Shown piece by piece: positions 1 to 11,635 of a stretch of 64,000 nucleotides of DNA. The stretch is taken from NCBI GenBank assembly GCA_025331435.1, contig JAIWNI010000009.1, positions 62,001 through 126,000 of the forward strand, given 5' to 3'. The position numbers and the translations under genes are program-made. Under the pieces are notes generated by a model. That model was not told the DNA's origin and did not search any database. It saw nothing but the letters and a program-made list of their open reading frames with translations. Every line of letters starts with the position of its first letter. Position 1 is the stretch's first letter. The stretch comes from Choanephora cucurbitarum. Lineage: Eukaryota; Mucoromycota; Mucoromycetes; Mucorales; Choanephoraceae.

Positions 1-935
1 TCTCTGGTTCCACAATCCTCTTACTCTTTTAATCCCAGTCTATTACATAGATAGTCAATGGTATATAGGCAAAGTAAGAAATGTGAGTGTGTTTGGACTG
101 CCGCATAGGATTTCAAGGCGTTCCTATCTGTATGAGCCATGCTGAGACGGAAAATGAATTCGCTTACCACTCTAGCCTCTTTTTTTTGTTTTTGAAAAAG
201 GTAGTATTTCAACATACATAGGGTGCGTGCTTACTTGTTGATATCACGATAGTCTCCTTGAATAGTGTCACCTCTATTAGCATTTGATTGTACTTTCATC
301 ATCATGTAACCTCATGGTCAAACGTTACATTTGTATAAGCATATATACCATCTGATGCCTTTCTATTTATTTATACAGCGACACTGTAATCCAAACCAAG
401 CAGCTATCAGTGGTACAATACCCTAAAGAAATACTGCAAACATCTTGGTCAAGCACTCTTCACATATCGAAGACACCCATCCATGTAAGCTCTTTGTCTT
501 GTAGAGTTTCCTGTAGTTCAAGTTAAGCTTTAATTTTAAGGTTGCTTGTCTCATTGTTTCCTTTCTGCAACAATTATCCAAGTTAAATGAAACCATCTGT
601 CAATGTAACATGAGTCATGAGCAGCTATTTCTTTTTTTTTAAAAAAAAAAAAGAGAGTTCTTCTAAGCATTGTTGTTATTGAATTAGGCAGAGACTGATA
701 GCTATTAAAGAATATCGTAACCTTTAACTATGCTTACACTTCATAGGTTCTTAAAGGCAGAAAGTAAGTCTTGGTTGTACCTTAAGCAGGCTAAAACCTT
801 CCATAGACTGTCTAGCTATTTTGATTGGACAGCACAACTTATTCAGCTAACGACAGATGGTGTCTGAAATCTAAAGCCAAATGAGGCATGATATAAGAGT
901 TCTGTATCATCATTTATTGATACATATGTTTGACA
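1..935. other. Intergenic, no supported gene
   Basis: Only short, biased reading frames occur here and none resembles a protein. The stretch holds the 3' flank of the acetyltransferase gene and an A/T homopolymer near 631-651. Nothing else is recognised. Confidence 0.5.
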
Positions 936-1465
936 TTAGAGGTTTCGCATATGCATACAGATATGGGGTGTACCATCTTCAAGGAATGTTTCAGCACCTT
1001 CATCGATAGTGAAACCGAGTTTTGAATAGAATCCGCGACGAGGATATTGTGCATGTAAGATGATGTCCTTAAATTGATGTTGTCTACAATGATCAATAAA
1101 AACCTTGACAAGTGCCTGACCAATGTGTAGGCCACGAGCAGTAGACAAGACAGCCAATCGACCCAACTTGGCTAATCCATTAGGCTTTGGAATCAAGCGG
1201 ATTGTGCCTACAGGAACATGATGTTCTATAGTGCCATCGTCATTCTCTTTATCACAGTAGGCAACCCAATGTGTAGAGCCTTCATCTTTTCTGAAACATG
1301 AAGTGAGTAGATAGATTTATTTGGACATCACTTTGTTTACCCGTCTAATTCATCTTCCATTGTATATTTCTGTTCATCTACAAAGACGGCAATTCGCACT
1401 TTAAGTGCATCTTCAATATGGTCAGAGTCTAATTTTTCAATACGAGGATGAGTGAATTTTGACAT
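936..1465 (-). CDS. GNAT-family N-acetyltransferase
   Basis: Predicted to transfer an acetyl group from acetyl-CoA to an unidentified amine. Two exons (1465-1341 and 1290-936) are joined by a 50-nt intron with GTAAAC donor and CAG acceptor, giving 159 residues, a normal size for a single GNAT domain. The N-terminal IRxxVFVDEQ-like stretch (residues about 26-36), the strand VPVGTIRL, and the pyrophosphate-loop segment RGLHIGQAL (R-x-x-x-I-G-x-A form of the R/Q-x-x-G-x-G/A signature) are visible. They are followed by the usual FYSKLGF turn before the last strands. It resembles ElaA/Gna1-like single-domain acetyltransferases of fungi. Substrate is unknown. The start is the first ATG and follows a purine-rich leader; no organelle signal is seen. 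Confidence 0.85.
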
Positions 1466-2531
1466 GGCTTAATATAAGAAAAAGAGAGAGAGAAAAAAAC
1501 AAACATAAAATTCAGGGACTGTGATAAAGATGGGTAACACCAAAAAAGCTTCCTTCTTCATTGGCTGATTTCTCTTTGATATAGATGTATGTATGTACAG
1601 CAATTGTCTTGAGAAAGAGAAACACGTAGTTTGGATCAATGTGTGATGTTAATTAGTGTATTTTCTTTTTTTCTTTCACATTTTTTAAAAACCTAATGAA
1701 CAGAAACCTAAGAAGCAACCCTCAAGAAACATGAAAGATATGATCTTAAAACAAAGAGGCTTTCTTTCTACTCTGATACTTTTGAGTATAGAAACTCAAT
1801 CGTTCATTTTTAACCAAGTTGGTGTTTGGATAGCTTATGCCTTGAGATCAATCAAACTTGAATTATGAGATACACTGAAGCAGCCTTGTTCAGCAGTATC
1901 AAAAACTGCAACGCCAAGAATACCTCTGTCCCGATCGAGCTACTACAGGTGCATTTCCTGGTAAAGAATAATGTCTTTGTCCAGAAAATTACTGACATAC
2001 CTATACTCGCCGAGGATTTCGAATAGAAATTTGCACATGTTCCTTTACTTTTCAGGCCCAATCAAACAGTTTTAGTCGAAAATGAAAAGTTAATCTCAAT
2101 GTTGCCTCTAGCCTGAACCACCAGATGATTGAGTCATAAAAAAGGACTTGTTTCTAGAGACAATCAAGGATGAACAAGATATGTATTCTTTGAGTCTTGA
2201 ATGTGTGCTTTCATTGATAGAGATCCATTTGTGTCATGTATAAACTTTCTTTTTTATTTTCAGGTACGCCATATTCTTATCAGTGCAAAATCAAAAGAAC
2301 ACTTACTTGACTTAGGAATATTTGGCTTGATAGCACAATACTTTAAATCAAGCACTGAAACACTTTTTGATATAAGAGTATGTTTAGTATAAAGAGTAAC
2401 AAGAATATTGACACTTAAATAGCAAACGCCTACTGTATTGATTTTTCGGATTGCTTCTGATTTTTGATTTTGCGTAAGCAGAGAAAATTATTTGCAAAGA
2501 TTAGTTTGCGTACAAAAGTAGATAGTATAGT
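1466..2531. other. Intergenic, no supported gene
   Basis: No reading frame here has convincing protein features. The right part abuts the transposase relic and may hold one end of that element, but I could not find a matching terminal inverted repeat by eye. Confidence 0.4.
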
Positions 2532-3755
2532 TTACATCATAGGCTTACAGTCAATACAATCATCGAAGAAAGAAATGCTGTGCTTCATCCAACTGGCGCA
2601 GTCTGAAGTAGTAACCTTTTCTTTTTTTTTTGCTGATTCAATTATTCTCTGACCAAGATTATTATCTGCAATCAAACAATCTCTTTTTACGCCTGGCTTC
2701 AATTTCGACCAAAATAATTCGATTGGATTTAAGAAAGGAAGGTAAGGAGGGAGGAAGATAGGCTTGTAGCCACGCTCTGAAATCGTTTTCTGAACTTCTA
2801 ATACTTTGTGTATGGCAGCATTGTCCATGACAATGTATCTACCTTTCATCTGATGCTTATCCAACGTATTCATCACACCTTCAATAAACTCGAGGAAATG
2901 CTCCCTACGGGTACCAACCTTGACAGTGGCAGCAACTCTGTCAGAGGTACCATCATTTCTTTTTCTCTTTTAATTAGAAGCAACCTTTCTTTGTACTGTT
3001 TTCGGCTTACGCGATGCCAAGTCAATGATTCCTTTCTCACAAATTGCTCCAACAATAGTCACTGTTATGCCTCGATTGTTTAGAAGCTCAGCCTTGGCAG
3101 GCTTGCCTCTCTTAAATCTCCCGAAATCACACCTAGTATGCATGTTAAGATCTGCCTCATTGATAAAGACGCAACTCATCATCTGCCTTCCATTGCAACA
3201 CCTTTTCCTTCCTTTGCTCTATGGTGGTATCGGCATTTCTGGCTTTGACAAGTTTTTCAAGCTTTTTTCAGAGTCAGACTTGCATGCTTTGTCAAGTGAT
3301 AGTGCAATAATGATAAAGCAATATTACCAATATTCGGAAAAGCAGACAGCAAGGCATCTCTTGCTTCCCACAAAACAGCAGCAGCATTCTTTTGATAGAA
3401 ATCTATCAAGAAAGCTGTGTGCTGATGTTCTAATTTCTTACTCAACCCGCCGCTCTTTGCTCTCACAACACCAGGCAGACTTCTCTTCGTCGTCCTTTTA
3501 CAGCTTCACATAGTGATGTGCAGTTCTTGCTTCAATATCAACAAACAGGCCTGCTTGTCTTGCTAAAAGATCCTGCTCAATAACAAGATCTAGGAGCTCT
3601 TGGATCTGCTGAGGAGATCGGTAACTACCTCTAACTTTACCGGCCTTTGCAGCTTTTTCTGTCTTAATAAGAGCAATAGCTTTCTCTTTTGCTAGCTGTT
3701 TGGGAGCTTGGTTGCAAGCTTGAGAGAAGCTGTCTAAATCCATCAAACACCTCAA
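2532..3755 (-). pseudogene. Broken Tc1/IS630-type DDE transposase
   Basis: Four or five reading-frame blocks on the minus strand (3755-3498, 3466-3257, 3182-2970, 2876-2532) line up in order as a Tc1/mariner-IS630 transposase. There is an N-terminal helical part, then a VFINEADLN segment where this family normally has an Asp (here Asn), then VMDNAAIH with the second Asp. Last comes PFLNPIELFWSKLK, holding the third acidic residue and the family's NPIE-W signature. The blocks are separated by stops and frame changes rather than recognisable introns. The first catalytic position is substituted, so the copy is judged inactive. The element ends and target duplication were not found. Confidence 0.8.
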
Positions 3756-4651
3756 GTCGGGCTCTGCTTCAGCCTACTTTGATTGAGGCTTGAGGTCTTG
3801 TCCAGGTTGCCAGTGGCGCCACTCCATAACAACAGTACTGTACAAGTCCTGCTAAAGCTCTTCAACTCCCACAGATCTTCATTCAAGTTGAAGCAATTTA
3901 AGTATTCTGAAGGGATGGTTTCGGACGGCATAATGATATTCTAATGTTGAAATATCAAAGAAAAGAAATATACGCTCTCGCACGTCACTACACAATCCTT
4001 TCTTCCTTGTTCTCTTGATTATACTCAGTGGCGTATTTCCATCCCCTAAGTTTCATTCGAAAGATTGGAGAAATGGATCAGGCGCGTAAAGAACTATTGA
4101 GCTATACTCAGTATAACGTTTATTGTGTTGGGCCTTTCCAATCAGCCTTCATTGAAAAGCATGTAGGAACTGTCCACAGAAGAATGATTCATAGGCGGCG
4201 AAGCTCTAGAAGGGATTGGCAGCTACAAGTTTCATGACAAGCGAAAAGAGATCGAGTAATTCCGTTTGTTTGATCCTGCTCAGTCAAATGAGCAATTTGC
4301 CTTCCTATGTCTTTGTTCCGGGGTTTGGGAAATGAAAGCTGTATATTTTTAGATATTTTCTTTTGCGTTTATAAACAGCGTTGCTGGATGCAAAGAAGAT
4401 ACTCCAACGAAGCAGTCTGGCAGTATCTTTTAAATGGCTCTCTTTTATGGTTGATCTTACGCAGATGCTGAGCTTTAACAATCGCAGCAGATCTAAACGT
4501 GAACCATGGGACAACAAGACATCAACTATTAATTTATTGTGACACATAAAAGAGCAAGCTTGCTAACTAGTGATGCTTAGGTAAAAGCAATGTATGAGGC
4601 ATGTCCTCATAATACTTCCTCTTACTGCCAGCTTTATTATTATTTCTAAGA
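3756..4651. other. Degraded region with orphan reading frames
   Basis: A plus-strand frame at 4028-4237 and a minus-strand frame at 4305-4547 are short and carry no recognisable domain. Several plus-strand segments between 4240 and 4560 read as protein-like runs broken by stops. This suggests the remnant of an expanded fungal gene family or mobile element. Nothing can be named. Confidence 0.3.
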
Positions 4652-4888
4652 ATGAAATCATTCAATGAGCAAAGCTTAGATTTCCAGAAGAGAAGAGACG
4701 CCACCAGAATCCACAAGTCTTCTGTCACTTGGGATCAGCAAGTCAGCGCACTTCTTGGCAAGACAAAAGCCACCACAGTCTACAATCTGGAACATAGTTT
4801 TGTTCCATCCTTCCCAAGTGATGGATACAACAGGCTGTTGCAACCTATTACTCTTGATGATGCAGTGGTTGAGTCGCAGGAATTTTGA
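4652..4888 (+). other. Orphan reading frame, 78 codons
   Basis: An uninterrupted frame from ATG with balanced composition (for example KSSVTWDQQVSALLG) but no domain I can identify. It lies among transposon debris and may be one exon of a decayed gene. No splice partners are evident. Confidence 0.2.
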
Positions 4889-5100
4889 TTCTTGATACTG
4901 AATCAGGGGCTTCTTGACATGGTGCGACTTGAAGTCACTGAAGGCAAGTTCTTGCTGATCTTCATCAAGGATACAATTTTTCGAGGGAAAATCTTGCGTT
5001 TTCCGTTTGAAGTTGAAGCAAAGGTAGTACGAGAGGAAGAGGGCATAGAGGTATTATAGGTGCTATTGGCAGCACCGGTAAATTTGTCTGAATTGTACTT

Positions 5101-5440
5101 TTAAACATCTATAGTGTACTTGGCACCTGTCTCGCCAAACAACACAGACAATGATGTATCTTCAAACACAAACAACAAAAGCTGCTTGACAAAGCTTGCG
5201 TATTTTGCTTCTTGTATGTCTTTGTCTTTTCTTTCAGCCAGCATAATAATTTGATTGAGCAAGTTGACAACCTTTGCTTTTGTTGTGCCTTCATTGTCTA
5301 TTAACTCCAACTGCTGACCCAAGATATACTTCTTGGCTGCTTTAGTGCTATCTGAGAAGTGGCAAAGAAACCTGTCAACAACAGAAGTAATGATAGCTTC
5401 TTCGGCTGTTTCAACTGAGATTTCTACTTCATCTTCTTAC
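5101..5440 (-). other. Gene fragment, acidic/helical, unrecognised
   Basis: The minus-strand frame stays open beyond its first Met back to about 5440, giving over 100 codons of ordinary composition (Glu/Lys/Leu-rich, helical, for example DRFLCHFSDSTKAAKKYILG). It ends at a stop at 5101. No start context or upstream exon was found, so it is probably the 3' part of a decayed gene. Function unknown. Confidence 0.3.
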
Positions 5441-5530
5441 CAAAGCTAAAAGTGTTGTTGAGGGATGAAGCGCTTGTAGACTGCAAGCATGTTGTTGCCT
5501 ATGTTACATTATTATGTATATAATACGGAA

Positions 5531-5615
5531 ATAGAAGTAATGTAAAGATAGAAGTAGTTTAAAGATAAAGGTAATGTAGAGACAGAGTCGATGTAAAGAC
5601 AGAAGTAATTGGAAG
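5531..5615. repeat. 17-bp tandem repeat, five units
   Basis: Five consecutive 17-bp units related to ATAGAAGTAATGTAAAG begin at 5531, 5548, 5565, 5582 and 5599. Each differs from the others by one to five substitutions and none by length. The next bases (ATAAAC) start a sixth unit that decays. The minus-strand frame running across it is a repeat artefact. Confidence 0.85.
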
Positions 5616-5911
5616 ATAAACAAGGATCGATATAGTTGAGGCTCAAGGAAGGAACATTTTCCCCTCATACCATCAAGAAAAATGAGACCTAATTTTATCA
5701 GCAACCTGTGGTGTTACATTTAATGTTTCAAGAATAGCTGATCCGCTATAACAACATAATTAAAACTGTGGTCGAATCTTACTTGAATGTGAAGTGTGCT
5801 CTTCAATACACATAAGAGCGTTGCATTCAGAGCAACGAATATATCTGGCCCAAGTCGTCTCTCTCATTCGGAATCTTAGTTAGGTCTTGAGCTGCCATAT
5901 GTCTGGTATGC

Positions 5912-6292
5912 TCATAAAAGGGTACATCTTTGAGTTATTTTGCGGCGATGAGTTGAGCTGCCACAGGAGTTACAAACGAATTGGTTATAAATGCTTGTGG
6001 CGATTTTGTCAGCCTCGCTTTCTACCTTTTGAACACAATTAACGATGTTAGGATTATTGGGGCAGGAATGGTGAGCGTTGAAGCGATGACACTCTTGTCT
6101 GCAGCATACGCAGTTACGTTGCGGATTAGCATCACAGTCGCGATGAGTGTAGCGTACGTGGCCAAGCTTGTTACAATAAGAACAAATTCTTTCAGTCAAT
6201 TCGCTTTTTATAACTACACGGACTGACGATCCTCGAAACGGCCATTGTAGGTCGTGCCTACCACAATGGCTAAGTTGGCGAAACAAAGACAA
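5912..6292 (-). pseudogene. Zinc-knuckle protein fragment, probably LINE/retroelement ORF1-like
   Basis: A 126-codon frame with three cysteine/histidine clusters: CSYCNKLGHVRYTHRDC, then CVCCRQECHRFNAHHSC, then CNSCGSSTHRRKITQRC. These resemble the CCHC knuckles of retroelement nucleic-acid-binding (gag-like) proteins, with irregular spacing. No reverse transcriptase is next to it. The upstream end runs straight into an inverted repeat at 6254-6295, so the frame looks like a rearranged fragment and not a normal gene. Assignment to a non-LTR element is inference. Confidence 0.45.
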
Positions 6293-6456
6293 AGGATGTA
6301 GTGGGTACGCGCCCTAAAAAGGATTGAAGAATTGAATGGCTTGGCTTAGAAAGATAGAATATAGCATATATTTTTTTATGTGTTAATTGTCTGAGAATAA
6401 AAGCGCGGCTAGAGAGCCATTGACCTCTGTCTTTGTTTCGCCATTGTGGTAGGCAC
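6254..6456. repeat. Imperfect inverted repeat, about 32-bp arms
   Basis: The left arm (6254-6295, containing GTGCCTACCACAATGGC) and right arm (about 6426-6456, containing GCCATTGTGGTAGGCAC) are reverse complements. The left arm carries an extra 8-9 bp (around TAAGTTGG). The arms enclose about 130 bp. The left arm overlaps the start of the zinc-knuckle frame, consistent with two copies of one element end in opposite orientation. Confidence 0.7.
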
Positions 6457-6664
6457 TATTAAAATGCCGTACGCAAATGCAGTTCAAAAAACCAATATCA
6501 CTACTGAAATACAAAATAGATTTAAGATCCGGTACACACCAATGATTTTTTCTTTTACCATTTTTGTGTTTATTTCTTTTTCACTTTCTCTCTCTTTTTT
6601 TTCTCCTAATTTTTTCCTCGTCCTATCATTTGTCTTCAAGAAAAAAAAACAGAGAAAATAAACA

Positions 6665-7881
6665 ATGGCAGCCATATTAGCTAAGAAACAAGAAGAATGG
6701 AACGCTCAGTAAGTCAATTTCTTATAAATCTTTAGGCCTTTTCTAATTAACTTTAACATCATAGAAAACTACAAGAATTATTACGTCGTCCTGAAAATAA
6801 AAAGTGCTTCGACTGTCCTACCAAGGTAAGGTCAAAAGGAAAAAAAAAAGAAAAGTGAGTTTTAGCCAACCAAATCTCTTTATTGTTATTAGAGTCCATT
6901 TTTCGTTAATGTGAGTATACAGACATTTGTATGTGTACGTTGTTCTGGTCTTGTGTAAGTTTTTTTTTTTAAAGAAAAGAGTCCAATTTGGGAAAAAGAA
7001 GATTGACGTCAAAACATTCGACTTTACGAAAGGCGTGAAGTAGGTCACCGAGTCAAATCGATATCAGCAAGTAAATTTTCAGGCCCAGAAGTAGTAGCAC
7101 TTGAATATGGAGGAAATGAAATAGCCCGTGCTATTTGGTTAAATGGCTACAATCACAATTTACCTGAGCCAGAGACAGATGGGGATGTACGGTTGTTTAT
7201 GAGACAAAAGTATTATGAGCAGAAATGGTTGGATCGCAAGAGAGGAATGGCTCATGCTGAACATGTCAAGCGCATCATTACAGATATGTTCAAGGAAGAC
7301 GGTACACGAAAGCAGCCGCTCTCGAAACCTACTTTGGATATTCAGTCCAAACCTTCTATGATTCATTCAGACTCTTGGGTGGATGATAATGTGCCAATAG
7401 GATTAATTAGCACTGTCAAGAACAATAACAACAGAATGAATGATGTGCTGTTGAACAAGGATATGATGCTATCACCCAAATCACCTACCTTTCCTCAAAC
7501 TAACAAGACAAATGATATTTTCTCTGAATTAGCCAGCTTAGACTCACCATCGACTACTACCACTCCTTCTACTATTGTAAATACAAGCCCCACATCTATA
7601 GGTTATATGGGACATATTCTGCAGCCCAATACACCAGCGAATGCTTCTCCAATAGTTGCTTCTCCAGTAATTGCTTCTCCAATGCGTGGTTCACCTGTAC
7701 ATACTATATCATCATTAGATCCTTATGAAGCCTTACGTGATCTATCACCTACTGTGACTTCACCTTCAACAGGTACATAGTAACAAAACACCAAGAAATC
7801 GAAAACTAATTATCTCTTCCCTGTATAGGCAAAATGACTCAATCTTTGTTTCATGATTTAGATCCATTATTTAAAAAGTAG
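6665..7881 (+). CDS. ArfGAP-domain protein
   Basis: Predicted GTPase-activating protein for Arf-family GTPases in vesicle traffic. Exon 1 starts behind a T/C-rich leader. The zinc finger CxxC...CxxC is assembled across introns as CFDC...CVRC, followed by HRVKSISASKF, then EVVALEYGGNEIARAIWL and a tail beginning VRLFMRQKYYEQKW. This order matches AGFG/ADAP-like ArfGAPs. The C-terminal half (7380-7780) is Ser/Thr/Pro-rich and looks disordered. The last intron is about 7773-7829 and the stop is at 7879. Splice sites between 6955 and 7052, covering the arginine-finger region, could not be settled by eye, because several readings of the mini-exon there give stops. The ArfGAP call itself is firm. 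Confidence 0.8.
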
Positions 7882-7964
7882 TAATAAAGTAGAAAAGAAA
7901 AAGGAGAGAGAGAGAGAGAGAGATAGAGATGACCATTTATTGAAATATAAACATGTATGTATAT

Positions 7965-9226
7965 TTACCACTCAAAATCACCATTAGCTCGATGGAAGAG
8001 ATAATCTCGACCATTGACTAACATGATACCATCCTTCAATATACACTTCCACTTGTTCTTTGTTCTGGTCACTTTATCGTACAAGCATAGAATGATATGC
8101 TCGATTTCTTCTCCGCCTTCGCCTTCATCGTCATTGTCGTCTGAATCATCCAAGTCTGAGTTGATATCGTCTTCATTGCCTGTGCTAGATGAAGCTTGTG
8201 CAACATCCTGTGTATTGTCTTGATCTTCAGTCGCTTCTCCATCCAGTTGATCTATCATACGGCGCTTTTTACTGTTTGCCTTAGCTTCTCTCATCAATGC
8301 CTTGACACTCTCAGGTAAAGTATCCAAGGCTAATGGTTCACCTCTTGAAGTAGATGCAGTAAATGAAAGGGTAAATTGGTCTCCTTCTTCTTCTGTAATC
8401 ATATCATGAATGCGTTGATCAATTTGCTATAGAGATCATTAGAATCAATTCAATAGTCAATTAGTTGTATGCATTACCTCAGTAGTCAGTGAATCTAAAT
8501 CATCATTAGCACCATCATTTTGTGGAAGATTAGGTCGATTGTTTGAAATGCCTGGTAGCTGTAAATCCGATAGATTTTGTTGCTTCATTGTGTTATTGTT
8601 ATTATTGTTGTTGTTGTTGTGCATCATTGGATACTGGTTCACCAACGTATTGGGATCAGCCATTCTGTTCATTGGATTTGTATTTCCAGTAGAAGTAGGT
8701 GGGGGAAGAGACAATCCGTAACCTTGAGGAGGCAAGTTTCTGTTACCTTGAGCAACAGCAGTAGCAGTGGCTGCTAAGTTGGCTAAGCTGGCTGCAGAAG
8801 GTGTAGCTGAATTCAATGCATGAGCATAATCAGAGGGATATTGCAACACAGGTTGATCATTGGACTGGTTCACTGGTACATTGGAGGGACCAGTAGCCTG
8901 TGTCTCATTACCATTGTTAGCACCATTCTCTTCCTCATAATAACCATTGTCTTTAAAACCGAAATTGGCTACACGCGATCGAGCTACTTTTGATTCCCAA
9001 GACTAGAACGTTTTTTTTTTAGTTTGTTGTCAACCATATAAGCTTGTACTTACTCTTTGAAGTTCTTGCAAGATAGAATCATCAATACCCATATCTTCAA
9101 AATCACCACGTACTTGGTTGATCACATCGTCAATGACAAATCGATATACATTTGACTACTTAATTAGTGAGCTAGTGTCGTTCAATACAAATAACAGAGA
9201 CACATTACCACAATAGCGTTGGACAT
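7965..9226 (-). CDS. TOA1: Transcription factor IIA large subunit
   Basis: Large (alpha/beta) subunit of TFIIA, which stabilises TBP on promoter DNA in the nucleus. The N-terminus (SNVYRFVIDDVINQVRGDFE, ending in ILQEL) is the four-helix-bundle part. A long Asn/Gln/Pro-rich linker follows (8460-8870, with an Asn run). An acidic Asp/Glu stretch then precedes the C-terminal beta-barrel segment, HIILCLYDKVTRTKNKWKC ending KDGIMLVNGRDYLFHRANGDFEW. Both conserved ends are present and in order. Introns are short: after codon 6, at about 9002-9053, and at about 8430-8477. The start ATG at 9226 opens directly into the conserved helix. Its partner TOA2 is not in the window. Confidence 0.93.
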
Positions 9227-9936
9227 TATTGCGGGTTAGATAATATATATGTAGTGTGTATGTGTGTTTGTGTATGTGTGTGTGTGTGTGTATGTTGTTT
9301 CCCAATAATGTATAACAAAGAGAGACTACTTTATGCAAGGTTAAGTTATTTTCTCACTTTTGTTTTTATTGTTACTGTCTACCTTTTTTCTAATGCCTTT
9401 TTCCTCTTTTTATGTGTGTCTTCTCTCTCTTTTCTTTCTTTAAGCTTACTTTCAAGGAGACACCCTAAATAATGAAAAAAAAAATATGAGAAAAAGAAAA
9501 GAAAAAAAATCGTTTAGGACTATTTATAATGACGGCATCAGTCCGAGCCGGAATTAGCTAATTTTCTTTAACGGAGATGAGATTCAGTTGAATACTTTGA
9601 CAATCAATGCAGCCTATTCTAGTGTCATTTAGTACTCATTCTTTCTAAAAAAGAAAAAAAAAATCAAATGACGATAAGGCAGACTAAATTATTTGTCCTT
9701 TTGTTGTTCATAGACCTAGTAATAGAGAAAAGAAGATGACAAACAAGCATAAGGACTTTATATGCCGAAAGAGGTTGAGACAAAGCCTAGTTCAAATAGT
9801 TCTTTTGAGTGCCTCAATTTTATCTTATGCTCTATTATCTAATCAACACTCTAATTGTTGTCAACTCAAATAGACACACACAAAAAAAAAGACTCGTTTA
9901 TTACAATATACGCATATATACATATATTCTGCTCAT
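9227..9936. other. Intergenic between TOA1 and the mitochondrial protein gene
   Basis: The promoter side of TOA1 lies here with a TG dinucleotide run (about 9254-9295) and T/C-rich tracts at 9356-9470. On the far side is the 3' flank of the next minus-strand gene. No gene seen. Confidence 0.6.
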
Positions 9937-10613
9937 CTAATCGGATCTGATCTTGAGATCGGACAAATCAACTTGGTTACCAGCAGCAAGACCGCGAGGA
10001 CTAGCACGTTCAAAAGCCCTAAGTAAAACATATCAATACTCGTTCTATATCTCCACAGTTTCCATCTATTTTACTCAGGGTATCTCATGCGGTGGATAGG
10101 TGAACGTTGAGCTTCTTGATAAAACAATCTGATAACCAAAAAAAAAATAGTTAGTTGTCACTGTCTCTCTGTTGATTGAGTCCCTATTTTTTACTTGTAT
10201 TGAGCAGCAGCTTCAGCACCAGCCAAGTTGGTGTGGTTGACTTTATCGTTTTCTTCAGCTGTTGTCATCATACGGTATTCAATCCAACGAGTGAAAGGGT
10301 GCTTTTCCTATTACATTGATCAATAAGTGTTTACAGAGGCAAAAAAAAAAGTCATCTTACATCGCCAGAACCAGTCATGTGTTGATCTACTCTGAACCAA
10401 ACAAGGCCGGCAACAACAGCAATCACACCGTTTCTCCAGGCATTGGTACCGAAAGCTATTCTCAAGAAGAAATAAAAATAAATAAACTGATATTATTGGT
10501 ATTAACAGCTTACATTCAACAGGGAATTCTTGGGTGGCTTGCTTGGATTCAGTAGCATAACCACGAACTGATTGTCTCAACAATGAAGTCTTTTGAAATA
10601 AGCGGGATGCCAT
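9937..10613 (-). CDS. Small mitochondrial inner-membrane protein, complex I NUXM-like
   Basis: Five exons give about 145 residues. The N-terminus (MASRLFQKTSLLRQSVRGYA) is a classic mitochondrial presequence. One hydrophobic helix follows (GVIAVVAGLVWF), then HPFTRWIEYRMMTT and a C-terminal HRMRYPEAFERASPRG segment. This arrangement resembles the fungal accessory subunit of NADH:ubiquinone oxidoreductase called NUXM (17.8 kDa in Neurospora). That identification rests on memory of the family and is tentative; the mitochondrial single-pass character is clear. Exons: 10613-10514, 10455-10361, 10307 to about 10198, then two short exons ending at 9937. It is transcribed divergently from HAP3. Confidence 0.6.
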
Positions 10614-10825
10614 CGTGTATATAATGTAAGACTTTTGATAATAAAAAGGGAAAAAAAAAGAAAAAATTACATTTTAGTGAATTTCAGACCCCTTCAACCC
10701 ACTTCATTGATGACGTCCTTCTTTTCTCTCTGTCTCTCCATTATTTTATGAACTCTGCTGAGTTTCTTATTGGTGAGTTTTTTTTTCTTTCTTTTTTTTT
10801 CACCTTTTTGTTACGCATAGTACAC
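10614..10825. promoter_or_regulatory. Divergent promoter with CRE/ATF-like site
   Basis: The 212 bp between the divergent mitochondrial-protein and HAP3 starts contain TGACGTC at 10711-10717, a CREB/ATF-type core. T/C-rich tracts lead into the HAP3 start. Function is inferred from the motif only. Confidence 0.4.
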
Positions 10826-11458
10826 ATGTCAGCTCATTCTGGAGACGAACTTGATATTGATATCAAGGAGCAAGATCGCTTCTTGCCTATTGCCAAGTAA
10901 AGAAAAAAAAACAGTTAGCTTTGAGTAGATTAGAGACAAATAGACTTATACTTTAGACAGTGTTGCGCGTATCATGAAAAAGGCGCTTCCAGAGAATGCC
11001 AAGATTGCTAAAGAAGCTAAAGAGTGTGTTCAAGAGTGTGTGTCTGAATTCATTTCATTTATTACAAGTGAAGGTAATTAGATCAAGAATGTATAGGGAC
11101 TTTAAGACTCAAGATCTTATCTTAGCAAGTGATCGTTGTCAACAAGAAAAGCGAAAAACCATCAATGGTGAAGATATTTTATGGGCTATGCAATCGCTTG
11201 GATTTGAGAATTATACAGAAGCATTAAAGATTTATTTGGGCAAATACCGTGAAGTAAGTTAGGAATTATTCTTCTTTCGGATCATAGAGAACTATCATTC
11301 ATTTTCTAATTCAATTAAAAAAAAAGACAACCAAGATTGAACGAACAAGTGGTACAGCAAAGGAAAAAGAAGATGAACAACAACAACAACAACAATTGTA
11401 TAATGATCAGCAACAAACACAGCCTTCAATGACTGGTTATTATAATGGAAGCATGTAA
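10826..11458 (+). CDS. HAP3: CCAAT-binding factor subunit HAP3 / NF-YB
   Basis: Histone-fold subunit that pairs with HAP5/NF-YC and HAP2/NF-YA to bind CCAAT boxes in the nucleus. The conserved core reads [18 protein letters not shown] (the N/S at the exon junction), then [39 protein letters not shown], and [16 protein letters not shown]. This is the full NF-YB domain with its DNA-contact and heterodimer helices. Three short introns interrupt it (near 10899, 11074 and 11252). A C-terminal Gln-rich tail (QQQQQQ, 11376-11396) follows. About 145 residues, a normal length for this family outside vertebrates. The HAP2 and HAP5 partners are not in the window. Confidence 0.95.
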
Positions 11459-11635
11459 TATATCGAACAATAAACACTTGACATATAAGCAAAGTAGTAT
11501 CATAGTAAATGCATAACTTTGTTGAGTTTTTTTTTCTCGGACATTCAAAAGCTGTCCTCCCATTCAAGTATAAGAAAATGCATAAAATTTAAAAGAGATT
11601 GCGTGTTCCATATTTTTTTTTCTTTACCCTATAAA

